A DNA stretch of 64,000 nucleotides from Mycolicibacterium arabiense (lineage in GTDB: Bacteria; Actinomycetota; Actinomycetes; Mycobacteriales; Mycobacteriaceae): assembly GCF_010731815.2 (NCBI RefSeq), contig NZ_AP022593.1:4402001-4466000 (forward strand). The letters run 5' to 3'. A program made the position numbers and the translations under genes. The notes beneath the pieces were generated by a model. The model ran no database searches, was not told where the DNA came from, and was given only the letters and a program-made list of their open reading frames with translations. Of this stretch, positions 40,249 through 50,222 are shown piece by piece; the stretch's first letter is position 1, and each line of letters opens with the position of its first letter.

Positions 40249-41019
40249 ATGCGGACCGAACTGCTGACCGACAGGGGCGGTCGGGGTGAGCCGGTGGTGC
40301 TGGTGCACGGTCTGATGGGGCGGGGGAGCACTTGGTCGCGTCAGATCCCGTGGCTGACCGACGTCGCCCGGGTCTACACCTACGACGCGCCATGGCACCG
40401 CGGCCGTGACGTCGAGGATCCGGAGCCGATCAGCACCGAGCGGTTCGTCGCCGATCTCGGCGACGCGGTGGTCTCGCTCGGTCGGCCGGTGACGCTGGTC
40501 GGTCATTCCATGGGCGGCCTGCACTCGTGGTGTCTGGCCGCCGAGCGGCCGGACTTGGTGCGTGCTCTCGTCGTGGAGGACATGGCGCCGGACTTCCGCG
40601 GGCGTACGACGGGACCGTGGGAGCCGTGGGTGTACGCACTGCCGGAGGAGTTCACGTCGCACCGGCAGATACTCGACGCGTTCGGTGACGTCGCGGGGCG
40701 CTACTTCGCCGAGGCGTTCGACCGCACGCCGACGGGGTGGCGGCTGCACGGCCGCACCGAGCGCTGGGTCGAGATCGCGGCGCAGTGGGGTACCCGCGAC
40801 TACTGGAAGCAGTGGCACGCGGTGCGGGCGCCGACGCTGCTGATCGAGGCGGGCAACTCGGTGACTCCGCCCGGTCAGATGCGCCGCATGCACGAGACCG
40901 GTTTCCGGACAACCCTTTTGGATGTTCCGGGCGCCGGCCACCTGGTGCACGACGATGCGCCGGAGGAATACCGCCACGCGGTGCTCGCGTTCTTATCGAC
41001 GTTCGCCGGAGGCGCCTGA
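40249..41019 (+). CDS. Alpha/beta hydrolase (Rv3591c-like)
   Basis: 256-residue hydrolase. The oxyanion-hole HGLMGRGSTW, the nucleophile elbow GHSMGG (Ser about residue 86), an acidic residue in the LLIEAGNSVTP region and the catalytic His in PGAGHLVHDD are all present. No signal peptide, so cytoplasmic. It is divergent from mhuD with a 43-base gap. The substrate cannot be named; family members hydrolyse esters or C-C bonds. Its 3' end overlaps the small membrane protein gene by 27 bases. Confidence 0.88.
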   Translation: MRTELLTDRGGRGEPVVLVHGLMGRGSTWSRQIPWLTDVARVYTYDAPWHRGRDVEDPEPISTERFVADLGDAVVSLGRPVTLVGHSMGGLHSWCLAAERPDLVRALVVEDMAPDFRGRTTGPWEPWVYALPEEFTSHRQILDAFGDVAGRYFAEAFDRTPTGWRLHGRTERWVEIAAQWGTRDYWKQWHAVRAPTLLIEAGNSVTPPGQMRRMHETGFRTTLLDVPGAGHLVHDDAPEEYRHAVLAFLSTFAGGA

Positions 41020-41214
41020 CGCCGGCCAGGCCGGGCTCTGCTCGAAGCGGGTGCGCGCGGCATCGGCATCGTGCTGGATGCGGTACCAGTCGGGGTCGTC
41101 GGCGACGCCGTCGTAGTAGGTCCGGATCGGCTGGCCGCGGTGCGACGACCAGCTCAGCAGGGCGGCCACGGCGAACGGTGCGGCGAGGATGAGGAAGGTG
41201 AGCAAGATGTCCAT
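40993..41214 (-). CDS. Small membrane protein, function unknown
   Basis: 73 residues. One N-terminal membrane helix (MDILLTFLILAAPFAVAALL) is followed by a hydrophilic part with TYYDGVADDPDWYRIQHDADAARTRFE. The codon use and the clear membrane-then-soluble pattern support a real gene, although it overlaps the end of the hydrolase gene on the other strand. It starts just before the divergent GlxA-type regulator. No domain recognised. Confidence 0.65.
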   Translation of the reverse strand: MDILLTFLILAAPFAVAALLSWSSHRGQPIRTYYDGVADDPDWYRIQHDADAARTRFEQSPAWPASGASGERR

Positions 41215-41251
41215 GGCAGCAATTGTTCGACCTTTGAGATCCCGCCAACAG

Positions 41252-41288
41252 TGGCAGAACTGACTGAGGAGGATAAGATACTGCCATG
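41252..41288 (+). promoter_or_regulatory. Leaderless promoter and inverted repeat of the GlxA-type regulator
   Basis: TAAGAT at 41274-41279 is followed by 6 bases and ATG 41286, fitting a leaderless transcript. TGGCAG (41252-41257) and CTGCCA (41281-41286) form an inverted repeat that brackets the -10 and reaches the start codon, which would suit autoregulation. Inferred. Confidence 0.35.
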
Positions 41289-42251
41289 ATCAAGACCGTC
41301 TCAGCTCTGGTGCTCGACGGGTTGGCCGTCTTCGAGTTCGGCGTCCTGTGCGAGGTGTTCGGCATCGACCGCTCCGCCGAGGGAGTGCCGAACTTCGACT
41401 TCAAGATCTGCGGGCCCGAACCGGGCAAGCCGCTGCGGACGTCGGTCGGCGCCTGGATCACCCCGGACCACGGCTACGAGGACCTCGTCGGCGCCGACCT
41501 CGTTGCGATCCCCGCCATCTCGGGCCCGACCTATCCGGAGGAGGCGCTCGCCGCGATCCGCAAGGCCGCCGAATCCGGGTCGATCATCCTCACCGTCTGC
41601 TCGGGCGCCTTCGTCGCGGGTGCTGCCGGTCTGCTCGACGGGCGAGCCTGCACGACGCACTGGATGCACGCCGACGAATTGGCCGCCATGTACCCGACGG
41701 CCAAGGTCGACCGCAACGTCCTCTACGTCGACGACGGCAACCTGATCACCAGTGCGGGCACGGCTGCGGGCATCGACGCCTGCCTGCACCTGGTGCGCCG
41801 CGAACTGGGCAGTGAGGTCACCAACGTGATCGCACGCCGGATGGTCGTCCCGCCGCACCGCGACGGCGGTCAACGCCAGTACATCGATCAGCCGATCCCG
41901 GTGCGATGCTCGGAAGGCTTTGCGCCGCACCTTGATTGGATCCTCTCCAACCTCGAGAAGCCGCACACCGTCAACACGCTGGCCAAGCGGGCGAGCATGT
42001 CGGCGCGGACGTTCGCGCGGCGCTTCGTCGAGGAGACCGGTCGTACGCCGATGCAGTGGGTGACCGACCAGCGCGTGCTCTACGCCCGCCGGCTCCTCGA
42101 GGAGACCGACCTGGACATCGACCAGGTCGCAGACCGGTCCGGGTTCGGCACCGCGACGCTGCTGCGCCATCACTTCCGGCGCATCATCGGCGTGACGCCG
42201 TCGGACTACCGGCGCCGGTTCGCCTGCACCGACTGTGCGGCGACGGCCTGA
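41286..42251 (+). CDS. GlxA-family transcriptional regulator (DJ-1/PfpI plus AraC)
   Basis: 321 residues. The N-terminal amidotransferase-like DJ-1/PfpI domain (about 5-170) has the nucleophile-position Cys in TVCSGAFVAG. The C-terminal AraC domain (about 215-315) has two helix-turn-helix units, with FARRFVEETGRTPMQWVTDQRV and FGTATLLRHHFRRIIGVTPSDYRRRF. Such proteins sense a metabolite with the N-terminal domain. A target operon is not evident here. The C-terminus ends CTDCAATA, with a Cys pair. Confidence 0.92.
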   Translation: MIKTVSALVLDGLAVFEFGVLCEVFGIDRSAEGVPNFDFKICGPEPGKPLRTSVGAWITPDHGYEDLVGADLVAIPAISGPTYPEEALAAIRKAAESGSIILTVCSGAFVAGAAGLLDGRACTTHWMHADELAAMYPTAKVDRNVLYVDDGNLITSAGTAAGIDACLHLVRRELGSEVTNVIARRMVVPPHRDGGQRQYIDQPIPVRCSEGFAPHLDWILSNLEKPHTVNTLAKRASMSARTFARRFVEETGRTPMQWVTDQRVLYARRLLEETDLDIDQVADRSGFGTATLLRHHFRRIIGVTPSDYRRRFACTDCAATA

Positions 42252-42264
42252 CCCATCCTCGGAG

Positions 42265-43617
42265 CTACAGCGAGTAGAGGTGCCACGGCCCCGGCACGCC
42301 CTTGAGGTCGTGCACGCCGCGTGAGGTGAACGTGCGCAGCGAGCCCGCGACGATCTCGCGGACCGTCGAGGACACCAGCACTTCACTGGGACCTGCCAGC
42401 GCCGCGATCCGCGCCCCGATGTGCACCGCCATGCCCGCGATGTCGTCGCCGCGCATCTCCACCTCGCCGGCGTGCACGCCCACGCGGACCTCCAGGCCGA
42501 TCGACGCTACGGCGTCGACGATGGCCTCGGCGCAGTCCAGGGCGCCGCTCGGGCTGGTGAACGTCGCGATGAAACCGTCTCCGGCGGTGTTGATCTCGTG
42601 CCCGCGGAATCTATCGAGCGTGTTGCGCACCGTGGCGTCGTGGTGGTCGAGCAGATCGCGCCAGCGGTCGTCGCCGAGCGTGGCCGCCCGCGCCGTCGAC
42701 CCCACGATGTCGGTGATGACGACGGTGCTCAGCACCCGTTCGGCGTCGGCCTCCCCGCGGGACCCGGTGATGAATTCCTCGACCTCGTCGAGCATCGGGC
42801 CTGCGTCCCCGATCCAGTACAGGGAGTCGTTGCCGGGCAACTCGACGTAGCGCGCACACGCGATGTGGTCGCCGAGGTAGCGCCCGTGCTCGACGCCGAC
42901 GAAGGCCGAGTCCCTGCGGTGCATCACCAGTGTCGGAGTGGTGATCGACGAGAGTTTGTGCCGCACATCGGCTCCCGCGATGACCTCACTGGACTTGCGG
43001 GCCATGCTCGGGGAGGCGGCCCGATTGCCCGCGTGGTCCCACCAGCTGCGGAACGCACGGTCGGACGCCACCGACGGCGCGACGATGCGCAGCACGTCGA
43101 AACCCCGCTCGACGGCGTCTGGTTCGTGCGCGATGGTGGTGAACGGGTTCGCCCCGTCGGACTTGGCGCCGAATTCGTAGTCGGCTGCCCAGAGTGCGCG
43201 GGCGCTCGCGTTGACCAGCACCAGGTGGCTGACGCGGTCCGGGTGGTCGGCGGCCAGTAGCAGCGCACTGACCGCGGTGAACCCGGACGCGAGCACCGCT
43301 GCGCGCTCGGAGCCGATGGCGTCGAGCACCGTGATCGCGTCCTCCGCCCAGCAGGACGGGGTGACGGTGGCGTCCGACCCGATTCGCGACGACATCCCCA
43401 TCCCGCGCTGATCGAAGCGGATGACGCGGCAGAAGCTAGACAGTCGGCGGTAGAAGCGGTACATCGCCGGTTCGGCGTCCATCACGTCGATGGGCACGAA
43501 CGGGCCGGGCATGACGATCAGGTCGACCGGCCCCTCGCCGAGCACCTGGTAGGCGATGTCGAGGTCGAAGCGCGACGCGAACTGGATTCGCGCCGCCTGG
43601 AATCGACGACCGGCCAC
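42265..43617 (-). CDS. Alpha/beta hydrolase-class III adenylate/guanylate cyclase fusion
   Basis: 450 residues in two domains. The first (about 1-270) has the alpha/beta hydrolase fold with [10 protein letters not shown], but the nucleophile elbow reads VLASGFTAV instead of G-x-S-x-G, so it is probably not a hydrolase and may be a sensor. The second (about 285-450) is a class III cyclase domain with metal-binding Asp in [10 protein letters not shown] and AGDGFIATF and a substrate region around [14 protein letters not shown]. Such fusions occur in M. tuberculosis (Rv1900c type). It stands alone, convergent with the GlxA-type gene. Confidence 0.88.
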   Translation of the reverse strand: MAGRRFQAARIQFASRFDLDIAYQVLGEGPVDLIVMPGPFVPIDVMDAEPAMYRFYRRLSSFCRVIRFDQRGMGMSSRIGSDATVTPSCWAEDAITVLDAIGSERAAVLASGFTAVSALLLAADHPDRVSHLVLVNASARALWAADYEFGAKSDGANPFTTIAHEPDAVERGFDVLRIVAPSVASDRAFRSWWDHAGNRAASPSMARKSSEVIAGADVRHKLSSITTPTLVMHRRDSAFVGVEHGRYLGDHIACARYVELPGNDSLYWIGDAGPMLDEVEEFITGSRGEADAERVLSTVVITDIVGSTARAATLGDDRWRDLLDHHDATVRNTLDRFRGHEINTAGDGFIATFTSPSGALDCAEAIVDAVASIGLEVRVGVHAGEVEMRGDDIAGMAVHIGARIAALAGPSEVLVSSTVREIVAGSLRTFTSRGVHDLKGVPGPWHLYSL

Positions 43618-43657
43618 CCGTCGAGGCTAATCCACCGAGCGGTTCCGGCGTGCCGAA

Positions 43658-44566
43658 CTAGCCGCCCTCGCCGGCCAGTGCGAACAACCCGTCGGCGGTC
43701 TGTTCGACCAGTCCGTCGCTCAGCAGCGACAGCAGCGCCCGGTCGCGTTGGACGGTGTCGGTCAGCCACACCACGTCGAGTTCGGCGCGCGGGACGGGAG
43801 AGGCGTTCGCGCGCAACACGTCCAGCAACCGGCCCCGCACCTGTCGATCGGTGCCGGTGAAGCGCTGCGGTCGGCGTGCGGGTGTGGTCGCGGGTGGGTA
43901 GCCCGCCGCTCGCCACGCGCACGCGCCCAGCGGACATATGCCGCACTTCGGTGATCGTGCCGTGCACACCGTCGCGCCCAGTTCCATCACCGCGACCGAG
44001 AAGCGCGGTGCCCGTTCGTCGTTCGGCAGCAGGGCTTCGACGTCGGCGAGGTCGCGCACGCTGGCGGGCGAATCGGCCCGTCCGTGCACCGCACGGGCGA
44101 CCACGCGGCGCACGTTGGTGTCGACGACCGGCACCCGCTTGCCGTAGGCGAAGCAGGCCACGGCCCGTGCGGTGTACACCCCGACGCCGGGCAGCGTCAG
44201 CAGCGTGTCGACGTCGTCGGGAACCTCGTCGCCGTGGTCGGTGGCGATGGTGGTCGCGCATTCGTGCAGCCGCTTCGCGCGCCGCGGATAGCCGAGCTTG
44301 CCCCACGCCCGCAGGACGTCGGCCTGCGACGCCGCCGCGGTCGCCGACGGGGTCGGCCACCGCGCGATCCAGTCGCGCCAGATCGGCTCTACCCGGGCCA
44401 CGGGGGTCTGCTGCAACATGAACTCACTGACGAGGATCTGCCACGCGCTGACCCCCGGCCGACGCCACGGTAGGTCCCGCTGCTCGCGGTCGTACCAGTC
44501 CAGCAAAACCGTGGCGTCGAGGCTCACGGTGCTCTCCGGAAGTGGCTCAGGCAAGATGACACCCAT
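43658..44566 (-). CDS. mutY: A/G-specific adenine DNA glycosylase
   Basis: Base-excision repair enzyme removing A paired with 8-oxoguanine, 302 residues. Helix-hairpin-helix and catalytic Asp appear in LLTLPGVGVYTARAVACFAYGKRVPVVDTNVRR. The [4Fe-4S] cluster Cys are in CTARSPKCGICPLGAC. The substrate-recognition QQT is in EFMLQQTPVARV. ATG 44566 gives the N-terminus MGVILPEP, matching homologs, but it shares the CATG at 44564-44567 with the canB start. GTG 44527, with GGAGAG upstream, is an alternative. Confidence 0.95.
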   Translation of the reverse strand: MGVILPEPLPESTVSLDATVLLDWYDREQRDLPWRRPGVSAWQILVSEFMLQQTPVARVEPIWRDWIARWPTPSATAAASQADVLRAWGKLGYPRRAKRLHECATTIATDHGDEVPDDVDTLLTLPGVGVYTARAVACFAYGKRVPVVDTNVRRVVARAVHGRADSPASVRDLADVEALLPNDERAPRFSVAVMELGATVCTARSPKCGICPLGACAWRAAGYPPATTPARRPQRFTGTDRQVRGRLLDVLRANASPVPRAELDVVWLTDTVQRDRALLSLLSDGLVEQTADGLFALAGEGG

Positions 44567-45185
44567 GCCGAATTCGAATCCCGTGAGCGCATGGAAGGCA
44601 CTACGCGAGGGTAACGACCGCTTCGTCAGCGGTAAGCCCCAACACCCGAGCCAGGGAATTGCCGACCGGGAGCGCCTCGTCGACGGCCAGAAGCCGACGG
44701 CGGTGCTGTTCGGGTGTTCCGACAGCCGCGTCGCAGCCGAGATCATCTTCGATCAGGGCCTCGGCGACATGTTCGTCGTGCGCACCGCCGGCCACGTCAT
44801 CGACTCCGCGGTGCTGGGCTCGATCGAGTTCGCGATCAACGTGCTGGGCGTACCGCTGATCGTCGTGCTCGGCCACGACAGCTGCGGTGCGGTCAAGGCG
44901 ACGCTGACCGCGATCGACGAGGGCGCGGTACCGGGCGGGTACGTGCGCGACGTCGTCGAACGCGTGACGCCGTCGATCCTGATGGGCAGGCGTGAGGGCA
45001 TGACGAACCTCGACGAGTTCGAGGCCAAGCACGTCAACGAGACCGTCCAACAGCTCCGTGACCGCTCCACTGCGATCCGCGACGCGCTCGAGGCGGGCAC
45101 GGTGGCGGTGGTCGGCGCGACCTACCACCTCGCCGATGGACGCACCGAGCGGCGGGCTCACATCGGCGACATCGGCGAAGCCTGA
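44565..45185 (+). CDS. canB: Beta-class carbonic anhydrase
   Basis: Interconverts CO2 and bicarbonate, 206 residues. Zinc ligands and the active-site dyad are in FGCSDSRVAAE (Cys, Asp, Arg) and VVLGHDSCGAV (His, Cys). VVRTAGHVIDSAVLGSIEFA is the conserved central block. Cytoplasmic, with no signal. The ATG at 44565 overlaps the divergent mutY ATG inside one CATG. Orthologs of this pair in M. tuberculosis are Rv3588c and Rv3589. A weak AGGCAAG lies upstream. Confidence 0.95.
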   Translation: MPNSNPVSAWKALREGNDRFVSGKPQHPSQGIADRERLVDGQKPTAVLFGCSDSRVAAEIIFDQGLGDMFVVRTAGHVIDSAVLGSIEFAINVLGVPLIVVLGHDSCGAVKATLTAIDEGAVPGGYVRDVVERVTPSILMGRREGMTNLDEFEAKHVNETVQQLRDRSTAIRDALEAGTVAVVGATYHLADGRTERRAHIGDIGEA

Positions 45186-45255
45186 CGCGAGTTTCGTCAC
45201 GAGACTGGACGGCGACACGCCGAGCACGGTCGGACGATAGGGCGTGACCTGCCCT

Positions 45256-45270
45256 TACCGTTGAAATGTG
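45256..45270 (+). promoter_or_regulatory. -10 of a likely leaderless Rv3587c-type transcript
   Basis: TACCGT at 45256-45261, then 6 bases, then GTG 45268. Confidence 0.4.
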
Positions 45271-46053
45271 CTGGATACAGAACCGCATCGGCCGCTGCCG
45301 CCGGAGATCTACAAGCGGCGCCGGATGCTCGCGATCGGCGTTGCCGCGTTCGTCATCGCCCTAGTCGTGGCGATCGTGTTCGTCGTCGTGGCGAACTCCT
45401 CGGGTGATTCGTCGTCCGGTGAGGGCGCCACGAACAGCCCCACCGCAGCCGCCCCCACACCGCTGCCGGGCGAGAACCCCGAGGTCAAGACCCCGGTTCA
45501 GCCGCCGGCCCAGCAGGCGCCGCCCCCGACGCCGACCCCGTCGGCAGCCGTGACGCCGCCGCCGGTGCTGAAGGAGGGCGACGACTGCCCGGATTCGACG
45601 CTTGCCGTGAAGGGCATCACCAGCCAGCCCAACTACGTCATCGGCGACCAGCCGAAGTTCACCATGGTCGTCACCAACATCGGCCTGGTGGCCTGCCAGC
45701 GCGACGTCGGCGCCGCGGTGCTCGCCGCGTACGTCTACTCGCTGAACAACGACCGCCTGTGGTCGAACCTGGACTGCGCCCCGTCCAACGAGACGCTGGT
45801 GAAGACGTTCAACCCGGGCGAGCAGGTCACCACCGAGGTGACGTGGACCGGCATGGGCTCGGCAGCCAACTGCCCACTGCCCCGCGAACCGATCGGACCG
45901 GGCACCTACAACCTGGTGGTGCAGCTCGGGAACCTGAGGTCGGCGGCAGTGCCGTTCATCCTCGCCGAGGCGGCGCCGCCCGCGCCGGGTGAGGCCCCGC
46001 CGGAGCCGGCGCCCGTGGCACCCGAGGGTGAAGTTCCCGCGCCGGTCGGCTGA
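45268..46053 (+). CDS. Membrane-anchored protein with extracytoplasmic domain (Rv3587c-like)
   Basis: 261 residues. A short cytoplasmic N-terminus, one membrane anchor (about 20-46) and a Pro/Thr-rich linker lead to an external domain (about 100-230) that begins CPDSTLAVKGITSQPNYVIGDQPKF and has four Cys probably forming disulfides. A Pro/Glu-rich tail ends the protein. The external fold resembles an immunoglobulin-like domain, which is a guess from strand pattern. Function unknown. It is convergent with disA across a 25-base-stem palindrome. Confidence 0.88.
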   Translation: MLDTEPHRPLPPEIYKRRRMLAIGVAAFVIALVVAIVFVVVANSSGDSSSGEGATNSPTAAAPTPLPGENPEVKTPVQPPAQQAPPPTPTPSAAVTPPPVLKEGDDCPDSTLAVKGITSQPNYVIGDQPKFTMVVTNIGLVACQRDVGAAVLAAYVYSLNNDRLWSNLDCAPSNETLVKTFNPGEQVTTEVTWTGMGSAANCPLPREPIGPGTYNLVVQLGNLRSAAVPFILAEAAPPAPGEAPPEPAPVAPEGEVPAPVG

Positions 46054-46064
46054 CCCCCCACTTC

Positions 46065-46127
46065 CGCCGAACTGGAGAGTCGCGTCGTTCTGCGCGCGCC
46101 GCAACGACGTGACTCTCCAGTTCGGCG
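46065..46127. terminator. Long palindrome between convergent genes, probably a bidirectional terminator
   Basis: Arms 46065-46089 and 46103-46127 pair over 25 bases with one G-T mismatch. The core arm is CGCCGAACTGGAGAGTC and the loop is 13 bases. It lies between the stop of the Rv3587c-like gene and the stop of disA. The sequence may also belong to a dispersed intergenic palindrome family, which was not checked. Confidence 0.75.
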
Positions 46128-46133
46128 CAGGAC

Positions 46134-47270
46134 TCAGGCGAGCTGATCGGCGATCGTCGACTCCGCGAGCGCCGACAGGCCCTCCCGGATGTGACGCGCC
46201 CACATGGATCCGATGCCGTCGACCGACTGCAGATCGCTCGCACTCGCGGCCAGCACGCCCTGCAGCGAACCGAACGACCGGACCAGCAGATCGACGTGGG
46301 CGAACTGCAGTCGCGGAATGCCCGCCATCGCGCGGTAACCGCGTGAACTCATCGCGGAGTCCTGCGCCTCCGCCGTCGACGGATAACCGAAAACCCTTGC
46401 CAGGGCGGTGAAGTCGAGCAACTCGGTGTCCGACAGGCCGTCGAGTTCCTCGAGCGTGGCACTCACCTGGGCGCCCGTCGGCGGGTCGGGGTTGGCGTGA
46501 TAGTCGCGCACGATCAGCTCGCGCGCGGTGTCGTTGTCGCCGACCAACTCCTCGAGCTGCAGCTTGAGCTGCCTGCCGTCGGTGCCGAGTTCGACGACGT
46601 CCGCGTCGATCTCGAGGCTGATGCGCCGCACCATCTCCAGGCGCTGCACCACCGTCATGACGTCGCGCAGCGTGACGAAGTCCTCGATCTCTGCCGTGGA
46701 CAGCTGCCGGTTCACCTCGTCGAGCCGCGTCTTGTACCGCTCGAGCGTCGCGATGGTCTGGTTCGTACGCGACAGGATGGTCGCCGAGTCGGGGACGACG
46801 TGCCGCTCGCCTGCGACGTACACGGTGACGATGCTCATCGAGTGGCTGACCGAGATCACCGGATAGCCGGTCTGCACGGCCGTGCGCTCGGCGGAGCGGT
46901 GCCTGGTGCCGGACTCGTCGGTGGGGATCGACGGATCGGGGACGAGTTGCACGTTGGCCCGCAGGATGTGCGTGCCGTCGCTCGACAGCACCACCGCGCC
47001 GTCCATCTTCGACAGCTCGCGCAGCCGGGTAGGGGCGTAGCGCACGTCGAGTTCGAAGCCACCGTCGCAGATGGCCTCGACGCTCTCGTCGTACCCGAGC
47101 ACGATGAGTGCGCCGGTGCGGCCGCGCAGGATGCGCTCCAGGCCATCGCGCAACGGGGTTCCGGGAGCGAGCCTGCCGAGCGTCTCGCGCAGCGTCGGCC
47201 GCGCCAGCTGCACCACGTTGTTCGGGGTGCCGCGGACTGCTGCCCTGCCGCCGGACTTCACAACGGCCAT
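46134..47270 (-). CDS. disA: DNA integrity scanning diadenylate cyclase
   Basis: Makes cyclic di-AMP from two ATP, 378 residues. The DAC domain has the signature [10 protein letters not shown] and the RHRSAERTA motif. A helical linker follows, then a C-terminal helix-hairpin-helix domain (about 310-370) with [19 protein letters not shown] for branched DNA. GAGGAGGGG directly precedes the ATG. It starts 15 bases after the radA stop, so radA-disA form an operon as in M. tuberculosis (Rv3585-Rv3586). Confidence 0.96.
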   Translation of the reverse strand: MAVVKSGGRAAVRGTPNNVVQLARPTLRETLGRLAPGTPLRDGLERILRGRTGALIVLGYDESVEAICDGGFELDVRYAPTRLRELSKMDGAVVLSSDGTHILRANVQLVPDPSIPTDESGTRHRSAERTAVQTGYPVISVSHSMSIVTVYVAGERHVVPDSATILSRTNQTIATLERYKTRLDEVNRQLSTAEIEDFVTLRDVMTVVQRLEMVRRISLEIDADVVELGTDGRQLKLQLEELVGDNDTARELIVRDYHANPDPPTGAQVSATLEELDGLSDTELLDFTALARVFGYPSTAEAQDSAMSSRGYRAMAGIPRLQFAHVDLLVRSFGSLQGVLAASASDLQSVDGIGSMWARHIREGLSALAESTIADQLA

Positions 47271-47285
47271 CGGCCCCTCCTCGGA

Positions 47286-48674
47286 TCAGCCCTTATTGTC
47301 TGCGATCTCCCGCAGCACACGCAACGCCCCACCGATGTTGTCGGCATTGAGCAGTCGCAGACCCGCCGGGCCGTCCTTCACCCCTGGCGGCACGATCGCC
47401 GACGTGAAGCCCAGTCTGGCCGCCTCGGAGAGCCGACGGTCCATGCCGGTGACCCGGCGCAGATCGCCGGCCAGGCCCACCTCGCCGATGGCGACGGCCG
47501 TTGCGGGCATCGGGATGTCGGCGTACGCCGACGCGATGGCCAGGGCGACGGCGAGGTCCGACGAGGGGTCGGTCAGGCGCATGCCGCCGACGGTGGACAG
47601 GTAGATGTCGTACGACCCGACCGACAGGTGCGCGCGCTTCTCCAGCACGGCGGTGATCATCGCCGCACGAGACGAGTCGATGCCGCTGACTGCCCGCCGA
47701 GGGCTGCCCGTCGACGCCGACCCGATGAGCGCCTGCACCTCGCCGATCAGTGGCCGCTTGCCGTCGAGCGTCACGGTCACCGCGGTGCCCGGCACGGGTG
47801 CCGGACGCTGGTCGAGGAATAGTCCGGAAGGATCGGCGACGCACTCGATTCCGTTGTCGTGCAACAGGAAGCAGCCGACCTCGTCTGCGGCGCCGAAGCG
47901 GTTCTTGACGCCGCGGACCATGCGCAGCGCCGACGCACGGTCGCCCTCGAAGTGCAGCACCACGTCGACGAGGTGCTCGAGCGAGCGCGGTCCCGCGATG
48001 GCGCCGTCCTTGGTGACGTGGCCGACGAGCAGCATCGCGACACCGGTGGTCTTGGCGGCCATGGTCAACGCCGTGGTGACGGCCCGCACCTGGGTGACGC
48101 CGCCGGTGACGCCGTCGACCTCGGCCGTGGACATCGTCTGCACCGAGTCGACCACCACGAGCGACGGCTGGACCGCCTCGATGTGGCCCAGTGCGGTCTG
48201 TAGATCGGACTCGGCGGCGAGGAACACCTCGTCGTGGCTGCAGCCGGTGCGTTCGGCGCGCAGCCGGATCTGGCCCGCGGACTCCTCGCCGGACAGGTAG
48301 AGCGCGCGGCGACCGGTCTCGGCCCAGCGGTGGGCGACCTCGAGCAGCAGCGTGGACTTGCCGACGCCGGGATCGCCGGCGAGCAGCGTCACCGAACCGG
48401 GCACCAGCCCGCCGCCGAGGACGCGGTCCAGCTCGCTGATGCCGGTGTGGAAGTGCCGGGTGGCCCCGGGATCGATCGAGCTGATCGGCACCGCGGGGGA
48501 GGCGGGCGCGACGGCCCGTCGTACCGCAGCGCCGTGGACCGTCGACAGCACGGCCACCTCGTTCACGGTGCCCCAGGTGCCACAGTCAGGACAGCGGCCG
48601 ACCCACTTGGCCGCCACGTGACTGCATTCGGAACACCGGAACTGCGAACGTGCCTTCGAGCCGGTTCGTGTCAC
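47286..48674 (-). CDS. radA: DNA repair protein RadA
   Basis: RecA-like DNA repair helicase, 462 residues. An N-terminal zinc finger ([23 protein letters not shown]) is followed by the ATPase core with Walker [10 protein letters not shown] and the RadA-specific KNRFG motif ([15 protein letters not shown]). A C-terminal Lon-like domain (about 320-462) has the [21 protein letters not shown] block. GTG 48674 is chosen because TACCGT (plus strand 48681-48686) lies 6 bases upstream, fitting a leaderless transcript. A longer frame open to 49595 is not used. Confidence 0.95.
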   Translation of the reverse strand: MTRTGSKARSQFRCSECSHVAAKWVGRCPDCGTWGTVNEVAVLSTVHGAAVRRAVAPASPAVPISSIDPGATRHFHTGISELDRVLGGGLVPGSVTLLAGDPGVGKSTLLLEVAHRWAETGRRALYLSGEESAGQIRLRAERTGCSHDEVFLAAESDLQTALGHIEAVQPSLVVVDSVQTMSTAEVDGVTGGVTQVRAVTTALTMAAKTTGVAMLLVGHVTKDGAIAGPRSLEHLVDVVLHFEGDRASALRMVRGVKNRFGAADEVGCFLLHDNGIECVADPSGLFLDQRPAPVPGTAVTVTLDGKRPLIGEVQALIGSASTGSPRRAVSGIDSSRAAMITAVLEKRAHLSVGSYDIYLSTVGGMRLTDPSSDLAVALAIASAYADIPMPATAVAIGEVGLAGDLRRVTGMDRRLSEAARLGFTSAIVPPGVKDGPAGLRLLNADNIGGALRVLREIADNKG

Positions 48675-48686
48675 GCCGTGACGGTA
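48672..48686 (-). promoter_or_regulatory. -10 of a likely leaderless radA transcript
   Basis: Reverse-strand TACCGT at 48681-48686, then 6 bases, then GTG at 48674-48672. Confidence 0.4.
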
Positions 48687-48724
48687 TCGGTCACCACCGA
48701 CAGAACCACTCAGGCGCGCTAGCG

Positions 48725-49366
48725 CTAGTGGCCGCCGCCCTCGCTGTGGCCGCCGCCGGCTTCTTCGCCGATGGCCGAACCCGAGCCGCCGTTGTGGATC
48801 TCCGGCTCCTTGTCGCGGCGCTGGGTCTCGCCGGCCGAGATCGGCACGGCGATGGTGGAGGAGCCTGCCTTCTCGAAGGTGAAGGTGAAGTCGTAGTTGA
48901 TGCCGTTGGTGATCGGCTTGGTCAGCGCGACCTTCGCCTCGGCCGCATCGACCACGTCGACCGCCTCGAGTGCACTGACCTGGCCGTCGGGGGTGCCGAC
49001 GACGAGGCTTCCGTTGGCGGGCACCTCGGTCTTGCCGGTGACGCTGACGGTCCCGAACTCCGAGGTGATCGAGACGAGCTTGTCGGGCTCCTCGGCAGAT
49101 CCGTTGATCGCGACGAAGATCAACTCGGCATCGGTGCCCGGCTCGACGTAGTCGGTGGTCTGGGGTGCGCGCAGGTGCAGATTGCGGAGGGCGATGCCGT
49201 ACGTCGGCTGGCCGACCCACACGTTGGTGCCGTTGATGGCCGGCTGCTGCATGGCGGTCTGCGAGATCTGCCCGGCGCCACATCCGGAGAGCAGAACCGT
49301 CGCGGCGACGCCCAGGGCGGCGACGCCCGACGTGACGGCGGACGAGCGCGATCGGGAGCGGTTCAC
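48725..49366 (-). CDS. lpqE: Lipoprotein LpqE, copper-chaperone-like fold
   Basis: 213-residue exported lipoprotein. The signal peptide ends in the lipobox LLSGC. The mature part resembles PCuAC-like beta-barrels ([22 protein letters not shown] and a later [14 protein letters not shown]), and the C-terminus is a Gly/His-rich tail ending [10 protein letters not shown] that may bind metal. It is read toward radA with a 50-base gap, as Rv3584 next to Rv3585. Its exact function is not established. Confidence 0.9.
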   Translation of the reverse strand: MNRSRSRSSAVTSGVAALGVAATVLLSGCGAGQISQTAMQQPAINGTNVWVGQPTYGIALRNLHLRAPQTTDYVEPGTDAELIFVAINGSAEEPDKLVSITSEFGTVSVTGKTEVPANGSLVVGTPDGQVSALEAVDVVDAAEAKVALTKPITNGINYDFTFTFEKAGSSTIAVPISAGETQRRDKEPEIHNGGSGSAIGEEAGGGHSEGGGH

Positions 49367-50215
<849 letters not shown>

Positions 50216-50222
50216 CCCGATC

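Noticed and set aside
45187-45255. Terminator after canB
   Set aside because: A weak GC-rich stem only, without convincing pairing.
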